A stretch of DNA of 64,000 bases from an uncultured Sunxiuqinia sp. (GCF_947495665.1 NZ_CANLZV010000002.1:1-64000); one strand, 5' to 3'; shown: positions 41,849 to 51,263, counted from the first letter of the stretch. The notes: a model not told the origin generated them from the letters alone. Made by a program: numbers and translations.

Positions 41849-43267
41849 ATGGTACAGAAAATAGTCACACTCGTATTTCCTTTATTCGTATCCCTGGGTT
41901 TGCTGGCTCAAAACACAGCAAACAAACCCGCTTTAAGTCTGGAGTCAAGAACGCTTGTTTCTACCGGTAATCAGCTTCCTTTTTGGATGCAGATGAACCA
42001 GCTGGGCATGGTTGATGGCTCAGACGCATTTCAACAACTCGTTGTCCTGCATTGGCTGCAGCAACCTCAGGAACTCGATCCGGAGCAATGGCAGTTTTCG
42101 TATGGCCTGAGTGTGGCTGGACGTTTGTCGGAACATGCCGTGCTTCAACCCAATGAATACTGGGGACGGCTGCACTATAAAGGATGGTACCTGCATGCGG
42201 GCGCCAAGGGGGAACCGGTTTTCGCCAATGGCTTGAGCATGACCAATGGAAATATGTATTTGTCGAACAATGCGCGTCCGATGCCGCGTGTGGGCTTCGG
42301 AACGACCAACTTTCAGTTGTTTCGTTCGGGATGGCTTAGTCGTTTTGCCTTCGACTTCGAGTACAACGAATATTTTTTGCTGGATGACCGGATTGTGGAC
42401 GATGCGAATTTGCACCACAAGCGGCTGGATATGAATTATACGATTGCTGAAGGATGGCGCTTGTCGCTTGGCCTGGATCATTGGGTTTTTTGGGGAGGGA
42501 CCTCTCCAACACATGGAGAACTACCGGGATTTGAAGATTACCTGAGATACGTTTTGGGACATACCGGAAGCGAAAATGCGCCGGAGACAGATCAGAATAA
42601 TGTTGCAGGAAACCAATTGGGTAATTATGCGTTTTCGCTTACCCGCGAAGCCGAAAACAGCTCGGTTGAACTTTACTGGCAACATCCTTGGGAAGATGGT
42701 TCCGGCACGCGTTTCGAAAATATGCCCGATGGACTCTGGGGCGTTTCCTGGAAGCAGCACCAGCCGCACCAGCTTTTGGAAGCAATGGTTATTGAGTATG
42801 TCAACACGCGCCATCAAAGTGGAAAGTACCACAAAGAACCCAATCCGGATAAGCCTGGTGAGGTGATGGGGAATGGGCGCGACAATTATTTCAACAACAG
42901 TGTCTACCGGTCGGGCTTTGTCAGCTATGATCGCATGATGGGGTTACCGCTTTTTATTCCCGGATTCAATGCGGATGGTGTTTCCAGTGGATTTCCCAAC
43001 ACCCGTCTGTGGGCTGTTCATCAAGGCATGAATGGCTGGCTGTCGGAGCAAATTGGCTGGAAAACCCTGGCAACTTACTCCAAACACTACGGACAACATT
43101 GGGCTGAGTATCCTCGACCGAAAGAATTGTTGTCGCTGGCTGCACAGGTCGATTATTATCTACCCACCAAGCCTCTGGCCTTTTCGTTGAAACTGGCTTA
43201 CGATAACGGAGCAGTGCTTGATTCGGGCTTTGGTGCCGAACTGCGTGTGCGGTTTACCTTGAAATAA
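41849..43267 (+). CDS. Wzi-family capsule assembly outer-membrane protein
   Basis: 472 residues with a signal peptide (about 1-20, ending LLAQ). The rest is a beta-barrel rich in aromatic residues. The segments RTLVSTGNQLPFWMQMNQLG near the N-terminus, GEPVFANGLSMTNGNMYLSNNARPMP (about 119-144) and WGGTSPTHGELPGFEDYLR (about 219-237) are characteristic of the Bacteroidota Wzi-like family. Wzi in E. coli anchors capsular polysaccharide at the outer membrane. Its neighbours, a WecA/MraY-like transferase and an UpxY-like antiterminator, fit a role in surface polysaccharide. Confidence 0.88.
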   Translation: MVQKIVTLVFPLFVSLGLLAQNTANKPALSLESRTLVSTGNQLPFWMQMNQLGMVDGSDAFQQLVVLHWLQQPQELDPEQWQFSYGLSVAGRLSEHAVLQPNEYWGRLHYKGWYLHAGAKGEPVFANGLSMTNGNMYLSNNARPMPRVGFGTTNFQLFRSGWLSRFAFDFEYNEYFLLDDRIVDDANLHHKRLDMNYTIAEGWRLSLGLDHWVFWGGTSPTHGELPGFEDYLRYVLGHTGSENAPETDQNNVAGNQLGNYAFSLTREAENSSVELYWQHPWEDGSGTRFENMPDGLWGVSWKQHQPHQLLEAMVIEYVNTRHQSGKYHKEPNPDKPGEVMGNGRDNYFNNSVYRSGFVSYDRMMGLPLFIPGFNADGVSSGFPNTRLWAVHQGMNGWLSEQIGWKTLATYSKHYGQHWAEYPRPKELLSLAAQVDYYLPTKPLAFSLKLAYDNGAVLDSGFGAELRVRFTLK

Positions 43268-43502
43268 GCACGAGCCGTGCGATTAGCTTGGGAAACTTTA
43301 TCCTGATCGAATCGGATAAGGCAATAAACTTACATTGATTACTGGTCTGTCTGGAAGCTCTACGTGAAGCTATTCATTCAATAGCCGTCTTGCGTTTCCA
43401 TTGATTGACTAATTGAAATAGTTGGCCTGGGCACTAATTGCCCGGCAGCTAAACCCATTAGCTGATTGAAACATCATTGCAAGCAAGCTTTTTTGAAGCC
43501 TG

Positions 43503-44672
43503 TTAATTCTGATAAATCTTCTTCTTTGTTTCCAGGATATGGAACGGATCTTCCTGCAAAGGAAGGCCTGTTGACAGAATTTGACGGGTAAGCCGGATTT
43601 GCTGCTCTCTTCTTTCCGTAATCTTATCCGTCCGTTTTTTCAGCAGGGCGATGGCGCCAAAGCTCATTCCAAGCACTAGAATAAAACTGATGGTGCTTGA
43701 CAAATAGGTTGCTGTTGCCAGCGTAAACGCAGCAAAAAAGGCGGTGTATAAAACCAAAAATGAGCTGGCCTGAATATGCTTCATGCCTGAGCGAATCAGC
43801 AGGTGATGAATGTGATTCATATCGGGTGAGAAAGGAGACCGCTTTTGGTAAATCCGGATCGTGAATACCCGTAAAGTATCGGTTACAGGAACGATCAGCA
43901 GAGACAGGACAAAGGCCGGTGCATTCTGCATTTTCACCAAGGTAGGCGCTGCGATATTCAAATTCAGAAACTGAATGACCAGAATTCCCAATAGCCCCCC
44001 CAAAATTAAAGAGCCGGTATCTCCCATGAAAATTTTGTTATCGCCTCCCCATAGGTTATAGCGAAGAAAAGCCAGTAAACTACCTGCAATGGCAAAGCTC
44101 AGAATGGCATATTGAATGTGTCCTGAAACAAAGAACCAGCTTCCTAAAACACCTGAAACCAGAATGGCAATGCCGGATGCCAGGCCGTCAATCCCGTCAA
44201 TCAGGTTCATGGCATTGATGATGAACAGCAACAGCATGAAGGATAACGGAATGCTGATCCATGCGCTAATCTGGTTTAAGAAAAATAAGTTTGAAAGATT
44301 GGTAATCTCAACATTCCCTAAGGTAACCAGAATGATGGCTGCAACAATTTGAACCATCAGCTTTTTGCGGGCAGAAATCACCAGGATATCATCTTTTAGC
44401 CCAATGAAGAATAACATAATCAGTGCCGCAAAAATATACCGAAGCTCAAAAAAATGCAGGCTTCCAAGAAACAAGGTGGCTCCTAAACTTACTCCAATGA
44501 AGATACTTACTCCACCAAGGGTAGGAATAGCTGTTTTATTTAATTTTCGCGAATTGGGCTCATCAAACAAGTGTTTTTCGTTTGAAATGCGCACAATCGG
44601 CGGAATTGACAAATAAGTAAGCAGGAAACTTGCTGTGATAGCAGCAAATATATTTAATAAGTATTCAGTCAT
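43503..44672 (-). CDS. WecA/MraY-family glycosyl-1-phosphate transferase
   Basis: 389 residues with about ten or eleven membrane helices. It transfers a sugar phosphate (probably GlcNAc-1-P or similar) to undecaprenyl phosphate to start surface-polysaccharide synthesis. The family loops are there: NAMNLIDGIDGLASG (about 153-167), MGDTGSL (about 215-221) and PDMNHIHHLLI (about 282-292) with the HIHH signature that favours the WecA/TagO side of the family. MraY itself would be expected in a murein gene cluster, which is absent here. Divergent from upxY-like, with a perfect -7 box upstream. Confidence 0.9.
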   Translation of the reverse strand: MTEYLLNIFAAITASFLLTYLSIPPIVRISNEKHLFDEPNSRKLNKTAIPTLGGVSIFIGVSLGATLFLGSLHFFELRYIFAALIMLFFIGLKDDILVISARKKLMVQIVAAIILVTLGNVEITNLSNLFFLNQISAWISIPLSFMLLLFIINAMNLIDGIDGLASGIAILVSGVLGSWFFVSGHIQYAILSFAIAGSLLAFLRYNLWGGDNKIFMGDTGSLILGGLLGILVIQFLNLNIAAPTLVKMQNAPAFVLSLLIVPVTDTLRVFTIRIYQKRSPFSPDMNHIHHLLIRSGMKHIQASSFLVLYTAFFAAFTLATATYLSSTISFILVLGMSFGAIALLKKRTDKITERREQQIRLTRQILSTGLPLQEDPFHILETKKKIYQN

Positions 44673-44692
44673 AAAAGTCGAGTTTGAAAGTG

Positions 44693-44700
44693 CAAAGGTA
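44693..44700 (-). promoter_or_regulatory. -7 box (TACCTTTG) of the transferase gene
   Basis: Exact TAnnTTTG box on the minus strand, 20 bases before the ATG at 44672. Confidence 0.5.
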
Positions 44701-44880
44701 AATCGAGAATATGTTTTTTAGCAGCTTTTTGTGTTATTAAAACGTTTTGTTTTCATTCTACTTCAGGTTTGTTATGATTCGTTTGTCTGTCAGGTTTTTG
44801 TTCGTTTCATATTCGTTTGTTTTATTCCATCATCTGCTGTCAATTCTATTTTTAGCGTTATACCGATTCATTGAAATGTA

Positions 44881-44888
44881 TACCTTTG
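44881..44888 (+). promoter_or_regulatory. -7 box (TACCTTTG) for the UpxY-like gene
   Basis: Exact TAnnTTTG match about 125 bases ahead of the start codon; -33 element unclear. Confidence 0.45.
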
Positions 44889-45013
44889 TCCAACGAAATT
44901 GGATGTTCACTTATTATGAATTCCGAATAAACAAAAAAGGTAACCCTGGTTCAACTTCTTAGTTGATGTTTTTTTTTAACAATGGTTGCGTCAGAACTTT
45001 AAGTTTTTTTACT

Positions 45014-45538
45014 ATGATCAAAAAGGGGGTATACAAATGGCATGCCGTTTATGTCAAATCCAGAGCTGAAAAACGTGCCTTGGAGGATTTAAGGTATAAA
45101 GGCATTGAAGTTTATTTGCCACTTCGTATCCAGAAAAAGAAATGGAGCGATCGGATTAAAGTAGTTGAAGAACCTCTTTTGAAAGGGTACTTGTTTGTGC
45201 GTGTCAGCCAGGCTGAGTATGCGGATGTGTTGCGGACAAGCGGCGTTGTGGCTTATGTAACCTTTGGAGGTGTGGCCGCCGAAATTCCGGAGAAACAACT
45301 CGAAGACCTGCGCTTGTTTCTGGATAAGGTGAATGCTTCGGTTTGTGTTACGAGTGAGGCAGTAACAAAAGGACAAAAAGTTAAAGTGGTCGGGGGTGTG
45401 CTCCAAGGCGTTGAAGGAGAAATTGCGGAAGTGCGTGGAAAGAAACGAATTGTGCTGCGTTTTGAAAGCCTTGGATGTGTCGTTTTTGCTGATGTTGCTA
45501 TTGATTTAATTGAAAAAGTAGAGCCCATTGAGCCCTAA
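45014..45538 (+). CDS. UpxY/NusG-like transcription antiterminator
   Basis: 174 residues from the ATG at 45014; the frame continues upstream to a TTG at 44963 but the NGN domain starts at WHAVYVKSRAEKRA (about 9-22). The NusG-type N-terminal domain runs to about 105, with KGYLFVRV near 58-65. The KOW part at about 120-150 has GQKVKVVGGVLQGVEGEI. In Bacteroides, UpxY proteins are encoded first in capsule operons and keep RNA polymerase from stopping in the leader. Here no capsule operon follows: the next gene is convergent. It may be an orphan or act in trans. Confidence 0.9.
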   Translation: MIKKGVYKWHAVYVKSRAEKRALEDLRYKGIEVYLPLRIQKKKWSDRIKVVEEPLLKGYLFVRVSQAEYADVLRTSGVVAYVTFGGVAAEIPEKQLEDLRLFLDKVNASVCVTSEAVTKGQKVKVVGGVLQGVEGEIAEVRGKKRIVLRFESLGCVVFADVAIDLIEKVEPIEP

Positions 45539-45924
45539 GCCTGTTGCAGCTTAAGCTGGGCATTCAGCACTTTATAGAGGGCAATTCCAAGAACAACCCC
45601 GGTGGTGTTAGCCACAATATCGAGCATGGAAAACTGACGCCCTGAACGCATCAGAATCTGTAAAATTTCCATAAACAAGCCCCAGCTGATAACAAAGGCA
45701 TACAATTTCCAGCGTGCAACTTTGCTGGTATGAAAGGTCCATAAACTAAGCACGGAAAGAACAAAGTACATGCCGGCATGGATCAGTTTATCGGCGCCGG
45801 GAAACAGCGGCACCTGTGGCAAATCCTTGACAGGAAGCAATGAAAGAAGGGCAATAACTCCTAAGTAAAGAATGGTAACGGCTACTTTGACCTGAAATGG
45901 GATGTGGTTGAATATTTTTTTCAT
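45535..45924 (-). CDS. VanZ-like membrane protein
   Basis: 129 residues from MKKIFNHIPFQ; further in-frame codons upstream are unlikely. Four membrane helices (about 10-28, 45-62, 70-90 and 98-120) with the VanZ-family pattern: GADKLIHAGMYFVL (about 44-57) and SWGLFMEILQILMRSGRQFSMLDIVANTTGV near the C-terminal half. VanZ in enterococci gives low-level teicoplanin resistance; chromosomal homologues have no settled role. It overlaps the UpxY-like gene by four bases at their stop codons (convergent). Confidence 0.88.
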   Translation of the reverse strand: MKKIFNHIPFQVKVAVTILYLGVIALLSLLPVKDLPQVPLFPGADKLIHAGMYFVLSVLSLWTFHTSKVARWKLYAFVISWGLFMEILQILMRSGRQFSMLDIVANTTGVVLGIALYKVLNAQLKLQQA

Positions 45925-46082
45925 GTTTGTAATAAACGTCTCGTTGTCAATTTTGTTGTTATCAGCAAGTTTTGATTTTTTTGATAAAAAAGTGTCAAAA
46001 TGATAATTTTGCAATTGCTTGCTTTATGTTGTGGGAATGCTGTTATTTGAAACCGACAAAAATAACGATAAATAGGGAGCTT

Positions 46083-47078
46083 ATGAAAAAACGCTTGAAC
46101 TTCGTACTCATTCTTTTAGTCATGCTAACCACTCCAGGATGGAGTCAGGAGCATCGTTTACAGTTTAATACTGATCAAACCTTTAAGATCGTTCAGTTTA
46201 CCGATATGCATATTAAGGCGAAAGACCCGGCCTCAAAAGCTGCGTTTGAAACCATGGACAAGATACTGGACCAGGAAAAGCCGGATCTGGTGGTTTATAC
46301 CGGTGATATTGTAACCGGAAAGCCAGTGCAGGAAGGATGGGAATTGGCCTTAAACCCTTGTGTGGAACGGAAAATTCCTTTTGCAGTGGTCTTTGGCAAC
46401 CACGATGATGAACATGGCGTATCGCGTGCGGAACTAACAGAAATGATCCGCCAGATTCCTTATAGCTTATTGCAACCCAAAGTTAAGAAGGTAAATGGCT
46501 ACGGGAACTATGTGTTGGAAGTAAAGTCAGCAAAGTCTGATGAGAATGCCGCGGTGCTTTATTGCATGGATTCGAATGCGTACAGCACGCTGGAAGGCGT
46601 TGACGGCTATGGCTGGTTCGATTTAAGTCAGGTGGTGTGGTATCAGCAGCAGAGCCGCAAGCAAAAGGAAAAGAACGGAGCTGTTTTGCCGGCCCTGGCC
46701 TTTTTTCATATTCCTTTGCCCGAATACCGCGAAGCTTACCGGAATGAAAAGAATCCGGCGATTGGTGTGCGTTTCGAAGATGAATGCGCCCCGAAAATTA
46801 ACACCGGCATGTTGGCGGCCATGTTGCAGGCTGGCGATGTTATGGGCACCTTTGTCGGGCACGACCATGTGAACGACTACATGGCCTACTATCGTGGCGT
46901 GGCACTTACCTACGGACGCTTTTCAGGAGGGAAAACAACCTATGGCGATTTGGAGAACGGTGCCCGGGTGATTGTACTCCAGGAAGGCGAACGTGCTTTT
47001 GAAAGCTGGATTCGCACAGGTTCGGGCGATAAACTTTTGCCGGTAAATTTTCCGGCCGATTTTACAGAGAAAAAATAG
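46083..47078 (+). CDS. Secreted metallophosphoesterase
   Basis: 331 residues from MKKRLNFVLILL, chosen because it begins the signal peptide (ending near GWSQ, about 21). The calcineurin-like fold has FTDMHI (about 41-46), TGDIVTG, FGNHDDEHG, FHIPLPEY and VGHDHVNDY. It lacks the extra N-terminal domain of the phosphoesterase at 30176. Proteins of this layout resemble secreted purple acid phosphatase-like or Icc-like enzymes; substrate unknown. Divergent from vanZ-like; a small gene follows 56 bases downstream. Confidence 0.9.
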   Translation: MKKRLNFVLILLVMLTTPGWSQEHRLQFNTDQTFKIVQFTDMHIKAKDPASKAAFETMDKILDQEKPDLVVYTGDIVTGKPVQEGWELALNPCVERKIPFAVVFGNHDDEHGVSRAELTEMIRQIPYSLLQPKVKKVNGYGNYVLEVKSAKSDENAAVLYCMDSNAYSTLEGVDGYGWFDLSQVVWYQQQSRKQKEKNGAVLPALAFFHIPLPEYREAYRNEKNPAIGVRFEDECAPKINTGMLAAMLQAGDVMGTFVGHDHVNDYMAYYRGVALTYGRFSGGKTTYGDLENGARVIVLQEGERAFESWIRTGSGDKLLPVNFPADFTEKK

Positions 47079-47134
47079 AACGGACAAAGAAGGGGATTTT
47101 CACGCCCCGACGGAACTAAAACGAAGTAGATGCC

Positions 47135-47611
47135 ATGAAAGCTTCTTCACTTAAAGAATTGCGGGACGAGCTGAAAATCTATCCGCCGGAACAATTGCAG
47201 GCTTTGTGCATTCGGCTGGCTAAATACAAAAAGGAAAATAAGGAGTTACTTACTTATTTGCTTTTTCAGGCCGATGATGAACAGGGCTATATTGAGGCGG
47301 TAAAGGAGGAGATTGATTTGGGGTTTGAAGGTATAAACATGAAAAATACTTACCTGATCAAAAAAGGGCTGCGCAAAATTTTGAAGGACACCAACAAGTA
47401 CATCAAGTATTCGGGGATTAAAACCACGGAGCTGGATCTGCTTGTGCATTTTTGCCGAAGGGTACGAACATCAAAAATTCCCTTATCGCGTCATGTCGCA
47501 CTGAAAAATATCTATGCACGCCAGGTGGCTAAAATTGAAACTGGATTAAGCAAGCTGCATGAGGATATTCAGATCGATTACCAGGACGATCTGATGTTTT
47601 TAAAGGCTTAG
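47135..47611 (+). CDS. Conserved-looking hypothetical protein
   Basis: 158 residues, no signal peptide or membrane helix; helical and charged (KASSLKELRDELKIYPPEQLQ, YKKENKELLTYLLF). The C-terminal half has KYSGIKTTELDLLVHFCRRV and RQVAKIETGLSKLHEDIQIDY. I recognise it only as resembling unnamed Bacteroidota proteins. It follows the phosphoesterase gene on the same strand with a 56-base gap, so cotranscription is possible. A strong bidirectional terminator follows. Confidence 0.7.
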   Translation: MKASSLKELRDELKIYPPEQLQALCIRLAKYKKENKELLTYLLFQADDEQGYIEAVKEEIDLGFEGINMKNTYLIKKGLRKILKDTNKYIKYSGIKTTELDLLVHFCRRVRTSKIPLSRHVALKNIYARQVAKIETGLSKLHEDIQIDYQDDLMFLKA

Positions 47612-47619
47612 TAGCCGCC

Positions 47620-47658
47620 AAAAAAAAGCGAAACAGGATTCCTGCTTCGCTTTTTTTG
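47620..47658. terminator. Bidirectional terminator between the hypothetical gene and fabI
   Basis: AAAAAAAGCGAA pairs with TTCGCTTTTTTT, with further ACAGG/CCTG pairing in the centre. T-runs are present for both strands, so it can serve both convergent genes. Confidence 0.92.
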
Positions 47659-47676
47659 TATGATTGATACCGATGA

Positions 47677-48543
47677 TTAATCGTATTTGTGATTGGTTTC
47701 AGCATCTCCGCATTCACAGTCGCAGTCCAAGCCTTTTTCGTATTGTTCAAGGGCTCTCAGGCTCATTCCCATCGAAGAGAATCCACCATCGTGGAACAGG
47801 TTCTGCATAGTCACTTTCCTGGTCAGATCCGAAAATAGAGTGATGCAGTAGTCGGCACACTCATCGCCGGTTGCATTGCCAAGTGGAGACATCCGTTCGC
47901 CAAAATCGAGCAGTTTGTCCATTCCTTTCACGCCGCTTCCGGCAGTGGTAACTGTGGGTGATTGCGAGATGGTGTTGATACGAACATTGCGCTCACGTCC
48001 GTAGATGTAGCCAAAGCTACGTGCAATGGACTCAAGCAATGCTTTGGCATCAGCCATGTCGTTGTATCCGTAAAATGTGCGCTGCGCAGCAACATACGAT
48101 AAGGCAACAACAGAGCCCCACTCATTGATTGCATCCAGTTTTCGGGCTGCCTGCAATACTTTGTGGAATGAAACAGCAGAGATGTCCAGCGTTTTCTCCA
48201 GCGATTTGTAGTCCAGATCACTGTAGTGACGTCCTTTGCGAACATTGGGTGACATACCAATGGAGTGGAGGATAAAATCAACTTTTCCACCCAGTACTTC
48301 CATCGATTTCTTAACCAGGTTTTCCAGGTCTTCAACATTAGTTGCATCAGCTGCAATAAGTTCAGCACCGCATTTTTCAGCTAATTCTGCAGTGTTTCCC
48401 ATACGTAGGGCAACGGAAGTATTGGTTAATGTGAAGGTTGCTCCTTCTTCATGAGCGCGCTCAGCAACTTTCCATGCAATGGAATCTGCATTTAGTGCTC
48501 CGAAAATAATTCCTTTTTTACCTTTAAGTAAATTATAAGCCAT
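47677..48543 (-). CDS. fabI: Enoyl-[acyl-carrier-protein] reductase (NADH)
   Basis: 288 residues of the SDR superfamily. It completes each round of fatty acid elongation by reducing the enoyl-ACP. The FabI-type cofactor segment GKKGIIFGALNADSIAWKVA (about 8-27) lacks the usual GxxxGxG, as expected for FabI. The catalytic pair is in YGYNDMADAK (Y...K spaced by six). SQSPTVTTAGSG precedes the substrate lid. The C-terminal extension is acidic and cysteine-bearing (CDCECGDAE), somewhat unusual. Monocistronic; shares a bidirectional terminator with its convergent neighbour. Confidence 0.95.
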   Translation of the reverse strand: MAYNLLKGKKGIIFGALNADSIAWKVAERAHEEGATFTLTNTSVALRMGNTAELAEKCGAELIAADATNVEDLENLVKKSMEVLGGKVDFILHSIGMSPNVRKGRHYSDLDYKSLEKTLDISAVSFHKVLQAARKLDAINEWGSVVALSYVAAQRTFYGYNDMADAKALLESIARSFGYIYGRERNVRINTISQSPTVTTAGSGVKGMDKLLDFGERMSPLGNATGDECADYCITLFSDLTRKVTMQNLFHDGGFSSMGMSLRALEQYEKGLDCDCECGDAETNHKYD

Positions 48544-48606
48544 GGTTTTAAATTTATGAGTTAAACAACTCTATTTTAAAATGGTTGTCAAAAATTATCA
48601 AACAAT

Positions 48607-48634
48607 AAAAAAACCGGTAGTTGCCGGCAGTTTT
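48607..48634 (-). terminator. Terminator of the bat operon
   Basis: On the minus strand a GCCGG-containing arm pairs with CCGGT around CAACTA, followed by seven T residues, directly after the batE stop. Confidence 0.75.
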
Positions 48635-49384
48635 TTAGATTTTCTCTATGCTGTTTTCAGGTAACCATCCCTGGTTCCCATCAGCTATTCGGATTTCTCG
48701 CCAACTTCCTAAACTGTCTTTTATTTCGACTTTTAGGCCTTCATGAATCAAAAACAAATCCGTTCCGGTTTCGGAAGGAGAGCTCTTTACGGTTACGCTA
48801 GGTTGAGTTATAATGGCAAAATTATGGCTAGTCATGCGTTTTTTCTGCCGCGCGGCAAAGTTAAAACTAAAAATGGAAATGGCTACGATTAATATTCCAA
48901 ACCAGAATGAAAGTCGTTTGATGGCTACTGTGCGGGTAAAAAAGAATATGCCGGCAAGCAACAAAAACAAGACAAAGGAGAATACACTGATTTTTGCCCA
49001 GCCGTCCGTTGAAAACTTATTGGCGATGTTATGCCACCAACGCACGAAGAAAACCTGGGGCAGCGGATCGATGGCATCCACCACATGCTGATTGGCCAAA
49101 TCCAGGTTGAATTGAATGTCTTCATCGTTTGGAGCCAGTAACTTGGCTCGCTCGTAACTGATGATGGCTTGGGTGACCTGACCGGTTTTGTAATAGGCAT
49201 TTCCCAAGTTGTAATGCACTTCGGCTGATTCCTGGTCGCCGTTCAAAATTTCCAGGTAAGTGTCAATGGCTTCTTGGTATTCTTGCTTGGTGTAGTGTTC
49301 GTTGGCTTTTTCCAGCAGGCTGTTTTGGGCCACAGCATTTGCTGAAAAAAGAGCGAATAATATGATTTGAAAAATAGTCTTCAT
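48635..49384 (-). CDS. batE: BatE: TPR and SH3-like membrane protein
   Basis: 249 residues. A signal peptide or anchor (1-19) precedes two or three TPR repeats (about 22-100: AKEHYTKQEYQEAI-like, EVHYNLGNAYYKTG). Two transmembrane helices follow (about 130-152 and 160-180), and the C-terminal part (about 190-249) is an SH3-like domain. Last gene of the bat operon, 12 bases after batD. The BatE role in Bacteroides fragilis is aerotolerance, but its molecular activity is unknown. Confidence 0.88.
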   Translation of the reverse strand: MKTIFQIILFALFSANAVAQNSLLEKANEHYTKQEYQEAIDTYLEILNGDQESAEVHYNLGNAYYKTGQVTQAIISYERAKLLAPNDEDIQFNLDLANQHVVDAIDPLPQVFFVRWWHNIANKFSTDGWAKISVFSFVLFLLLAGIFFFTRTVAIKRLSFWFGILIVAISIFSFNFAARQKKRMTSHNFAIITQPSVTVKSSPSETGTDLFLIHEGLKVEIKDSLGSWREIRIADGNQGWLPENSIEKI

Positions 49385-49395
49385 TGTTTCAGGTA

Positions 49396-51210
49396 TTAAC
49401 GAATTTGTTTTTCCAGTTTTCCCATCAAGGCTGCTGCCCTTTGGTAAAGGTCTTCCTTGGTCCCTTCAACCGCACTTGGCGCATAACGGGCATATTCACA
49501 GGTATCGACAATCTGAATAAATTCGGAAATGATTTCTGACTGAACTTGTCGTTTTTTCAACGATTCTGTTGCATTTTCCCGATTTAAATCAGCTGCCGGA
49601 ATGCTCAGCTTATCGCTTAAGTAACCCCAGAAAGCTTTCAGAACGGCTTCGTAAAAGGCCTCGTCATGGTTCTGTTTCAAATGAGTGGCAGCGGCTTTCA
49701 AGCGTTTGCGTGCAATTTTATTAGCCTTTTTGTTTTTAACCAGTTGAACGTTGGCATTTTCTTTTAGCTTTTTTCGGTACACCAAGGCAACCATGGCAAA
49801 AAGCAACAAAGCACCAAGATAAATCAGGTAGAAAGCCAGACTTCCAAAGAAGGACGATTCCTTGGTTTTTAGCTTGTACTGCCCTTGTTTGATGAAACGA
49901 ATGTCCTTACCAATAAAGCGCACATCTTCTTTCGAATACGCGCTGGTTACTGTCGTATTCTGGTCGTCGCTTCCTTTTTCAACCTGCAGCACAAACTCGT
50001 CCGATTGCTGGTAGCTGTACTTTCCGGTGGAAGGATTGAACGAGGCAAACTTTATGGGCGGAATGGTGTATTCGCCGGCAAATCGAGGAATAAACAAGTA
50101 TTCAAATGTTTTAGTGCCCGTAAGTCCATTGGTTGAAGCTTTTAGTTTTTCATCAGTTTTAGGATCGTAAACTTCAAAATCGGCCGGAAATTCCACCTTG
50201 GGAGCATCAATCAGGCGCAGGTTTCCGTTTCCGGAAATCGTAATTTTCAAGGTGGCAGCTTCGTTTGATTTGAGTTGCTGCCGGTCAACCGAGGCCCTGA
50301 AGTTCAGTTTCCCAACTCCGCCGGCAAAGCTGGCAGGTGGCGATGGCAGCTCTTTTACGTTGACGCTAACCGGGTCGCTCACCACCTTGGCTTGAAGGGT
50401 ACGGTAGTTGTCGAAAAAATCATCGAAAAAGCTGCGCTGTTGCCGAATACGCTGACGAACCAGACAGGTAATTTCAAAGGGATCGATGGTTATTTTTCCG
50501 GTTTGTTGCGGGAAAAGAATGGTCTTCTTCAGCACACCCACCTGGTAAATTTTATTGTCGAACACTTCGCGGGTGAAGCTGATTTGATTGGGAATATCAA
50601 TTTCCTGAGTCCAGAATCCAGCGTAGGAGGGGAGTTTTACATCATCGAAACTGGTGATGGGCACATCCGGAGCCACATAGATTTTTACGGTGGCAATAAT
50701 TTGTTCTCCCTTAAAAACTCGGCGTTTATCCAGATCTACTTTGACAAACAAATCTTCTTTGCCAATGTTGGTGGCTGAAGATGCAGGCTGCTGTTGCTGC
50801 TGCCCTCCTGAAGAAGTTTGTGGCTTTTGGCCTTTTACCACCTGAATTTTGAGTTCGTTGGACTCGTATACCTTGCCATCAACCTGAATGGAGGCCGGGC
50901 GAATGGTAAAAGTACCTTCCTCCTTGGCGCGCAAAATATAAATGTAAGAAAAGCTGACCGTTTGCGTCGTTTTTCCATTGATGATCTGGATGCTGGAACT
51001 TTGCGATGTGGAGGGCCCCATGAGTACATCAAAACTGGAGATTTCGGGTAACTGCAGGTTTGAGCCACGTTCATTCAAGGTAAAGGATAAACGAAACTGC
51101 TCGCCCACAGAAACCACATTGGGCCCCGACATGCTAAACTTTACGCTGTCGGCATCGGCAAAAAAGGCCGGAATAAGTAACAATAGTGTGACTATAATTT
51201 TTTTAATCAT
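49396..51210 (-). CDS. batD: BatD: large membrane-anchored periplasmic protein
   Basis: 604 residues. After a signal peptide (1-19, ending FADA) come several Ig-like beta domains (about 25-420) with KETIL-like strands and a Gln-rich linker near 135-145. One transmembrane helix (about 443-463) and a basic cytoplasmic tail follow. BatD proteins are the largest, most divergent members of the operon and are thought to assemble with BatA-C at the membrane. A TACTTTTG box just upstream (51244-51251) may give this gene an additional internal promoter. Confidence 0.9.
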   Translation of the reverse strand: MIKKIIVTLLLLIPAFFADADSVKFSMSGPNVVSVGEQFRLSFTLNERGSNLQLPEISSFDVLMGPSTSQSSSIQIINGKTTQTVSFSYIYILRAKEEGTFTIRPASIQVDGKVYESNELKIQVVKGQKPQTSSGGQQQQQPASSATNIGKEDLFVKVDLDKRRVFKGEQIIATVKIYVAPDVPITSFDDVKLPSYAGFWTQEIDIPNQISFTREVFDNKIYQVGVLKKTILFPQQTGKITIDPFEITCLVRQRIRQQRSFFDDFFDNYRTLQAKVVSDPVSVNVKELPSPPASFAGGVGKLNFRASVDRQQLKSNEAATLKITISGNGNLRLIDAPKVEFPADFEVYDPKTDEKLKASTNGLTGTKTFEYLFIPRFAGEYTIPPIKFASFNPSTGKYSYQQSDEFVLQVEKGSDDQNTTVTSAYSKEDVRFIGKDIRFIKQGQYKLKTKESSFFGSLAFYLIYLGALLLFAMVALVYRKKLKENANVQLVKNKKANKIARKRLKAAATHLKQNHDEAFYEAVLKAFWGYLSDKLSIPAADLNRENATESLKKRQVQSEIISEFIQIVDTCEYARYAPSAVEGTKEDLYQRAAALMGKLEKQIR

Positions 51211-51243
51211 TGTGCTTAATTATGCTTTGACTAAAATTTGGTG

Positions 51244-51251
51244 CAAAAGTA
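51244..51251 (-). promoter_or_regulatory. Internal -7 box (TACTTTTG) before batD
   Basis: Exact TAnnTTTG box about 33 bases before the batD start, inside the operon; the -33 element is poor. Confidence 0.35.
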
Positions 51252-51263
51252 AGAAATTATGAA

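Larger units (their letters stand above)
44673..45013. other. AT-rich divergent region before the antiterminator gene
   Basis: 341 bases, AT-rich, between the divergent transferase and antiterminator genes. A TTG-initiated 71-codon frame at 44747-44962 is rich in F, R and L and is not convincing. A TACCTTTG box lies at 44881-44888, giving a leader of about 125 bases. I see no gene. Confidence 0.5.

Noticed and set aside
44747-44962. 71-codon frame before the antiterminator gene
   Set aside because: It starts at a TTG, is biased to F, R, L and S, and lies where the promoter and leader are expected.
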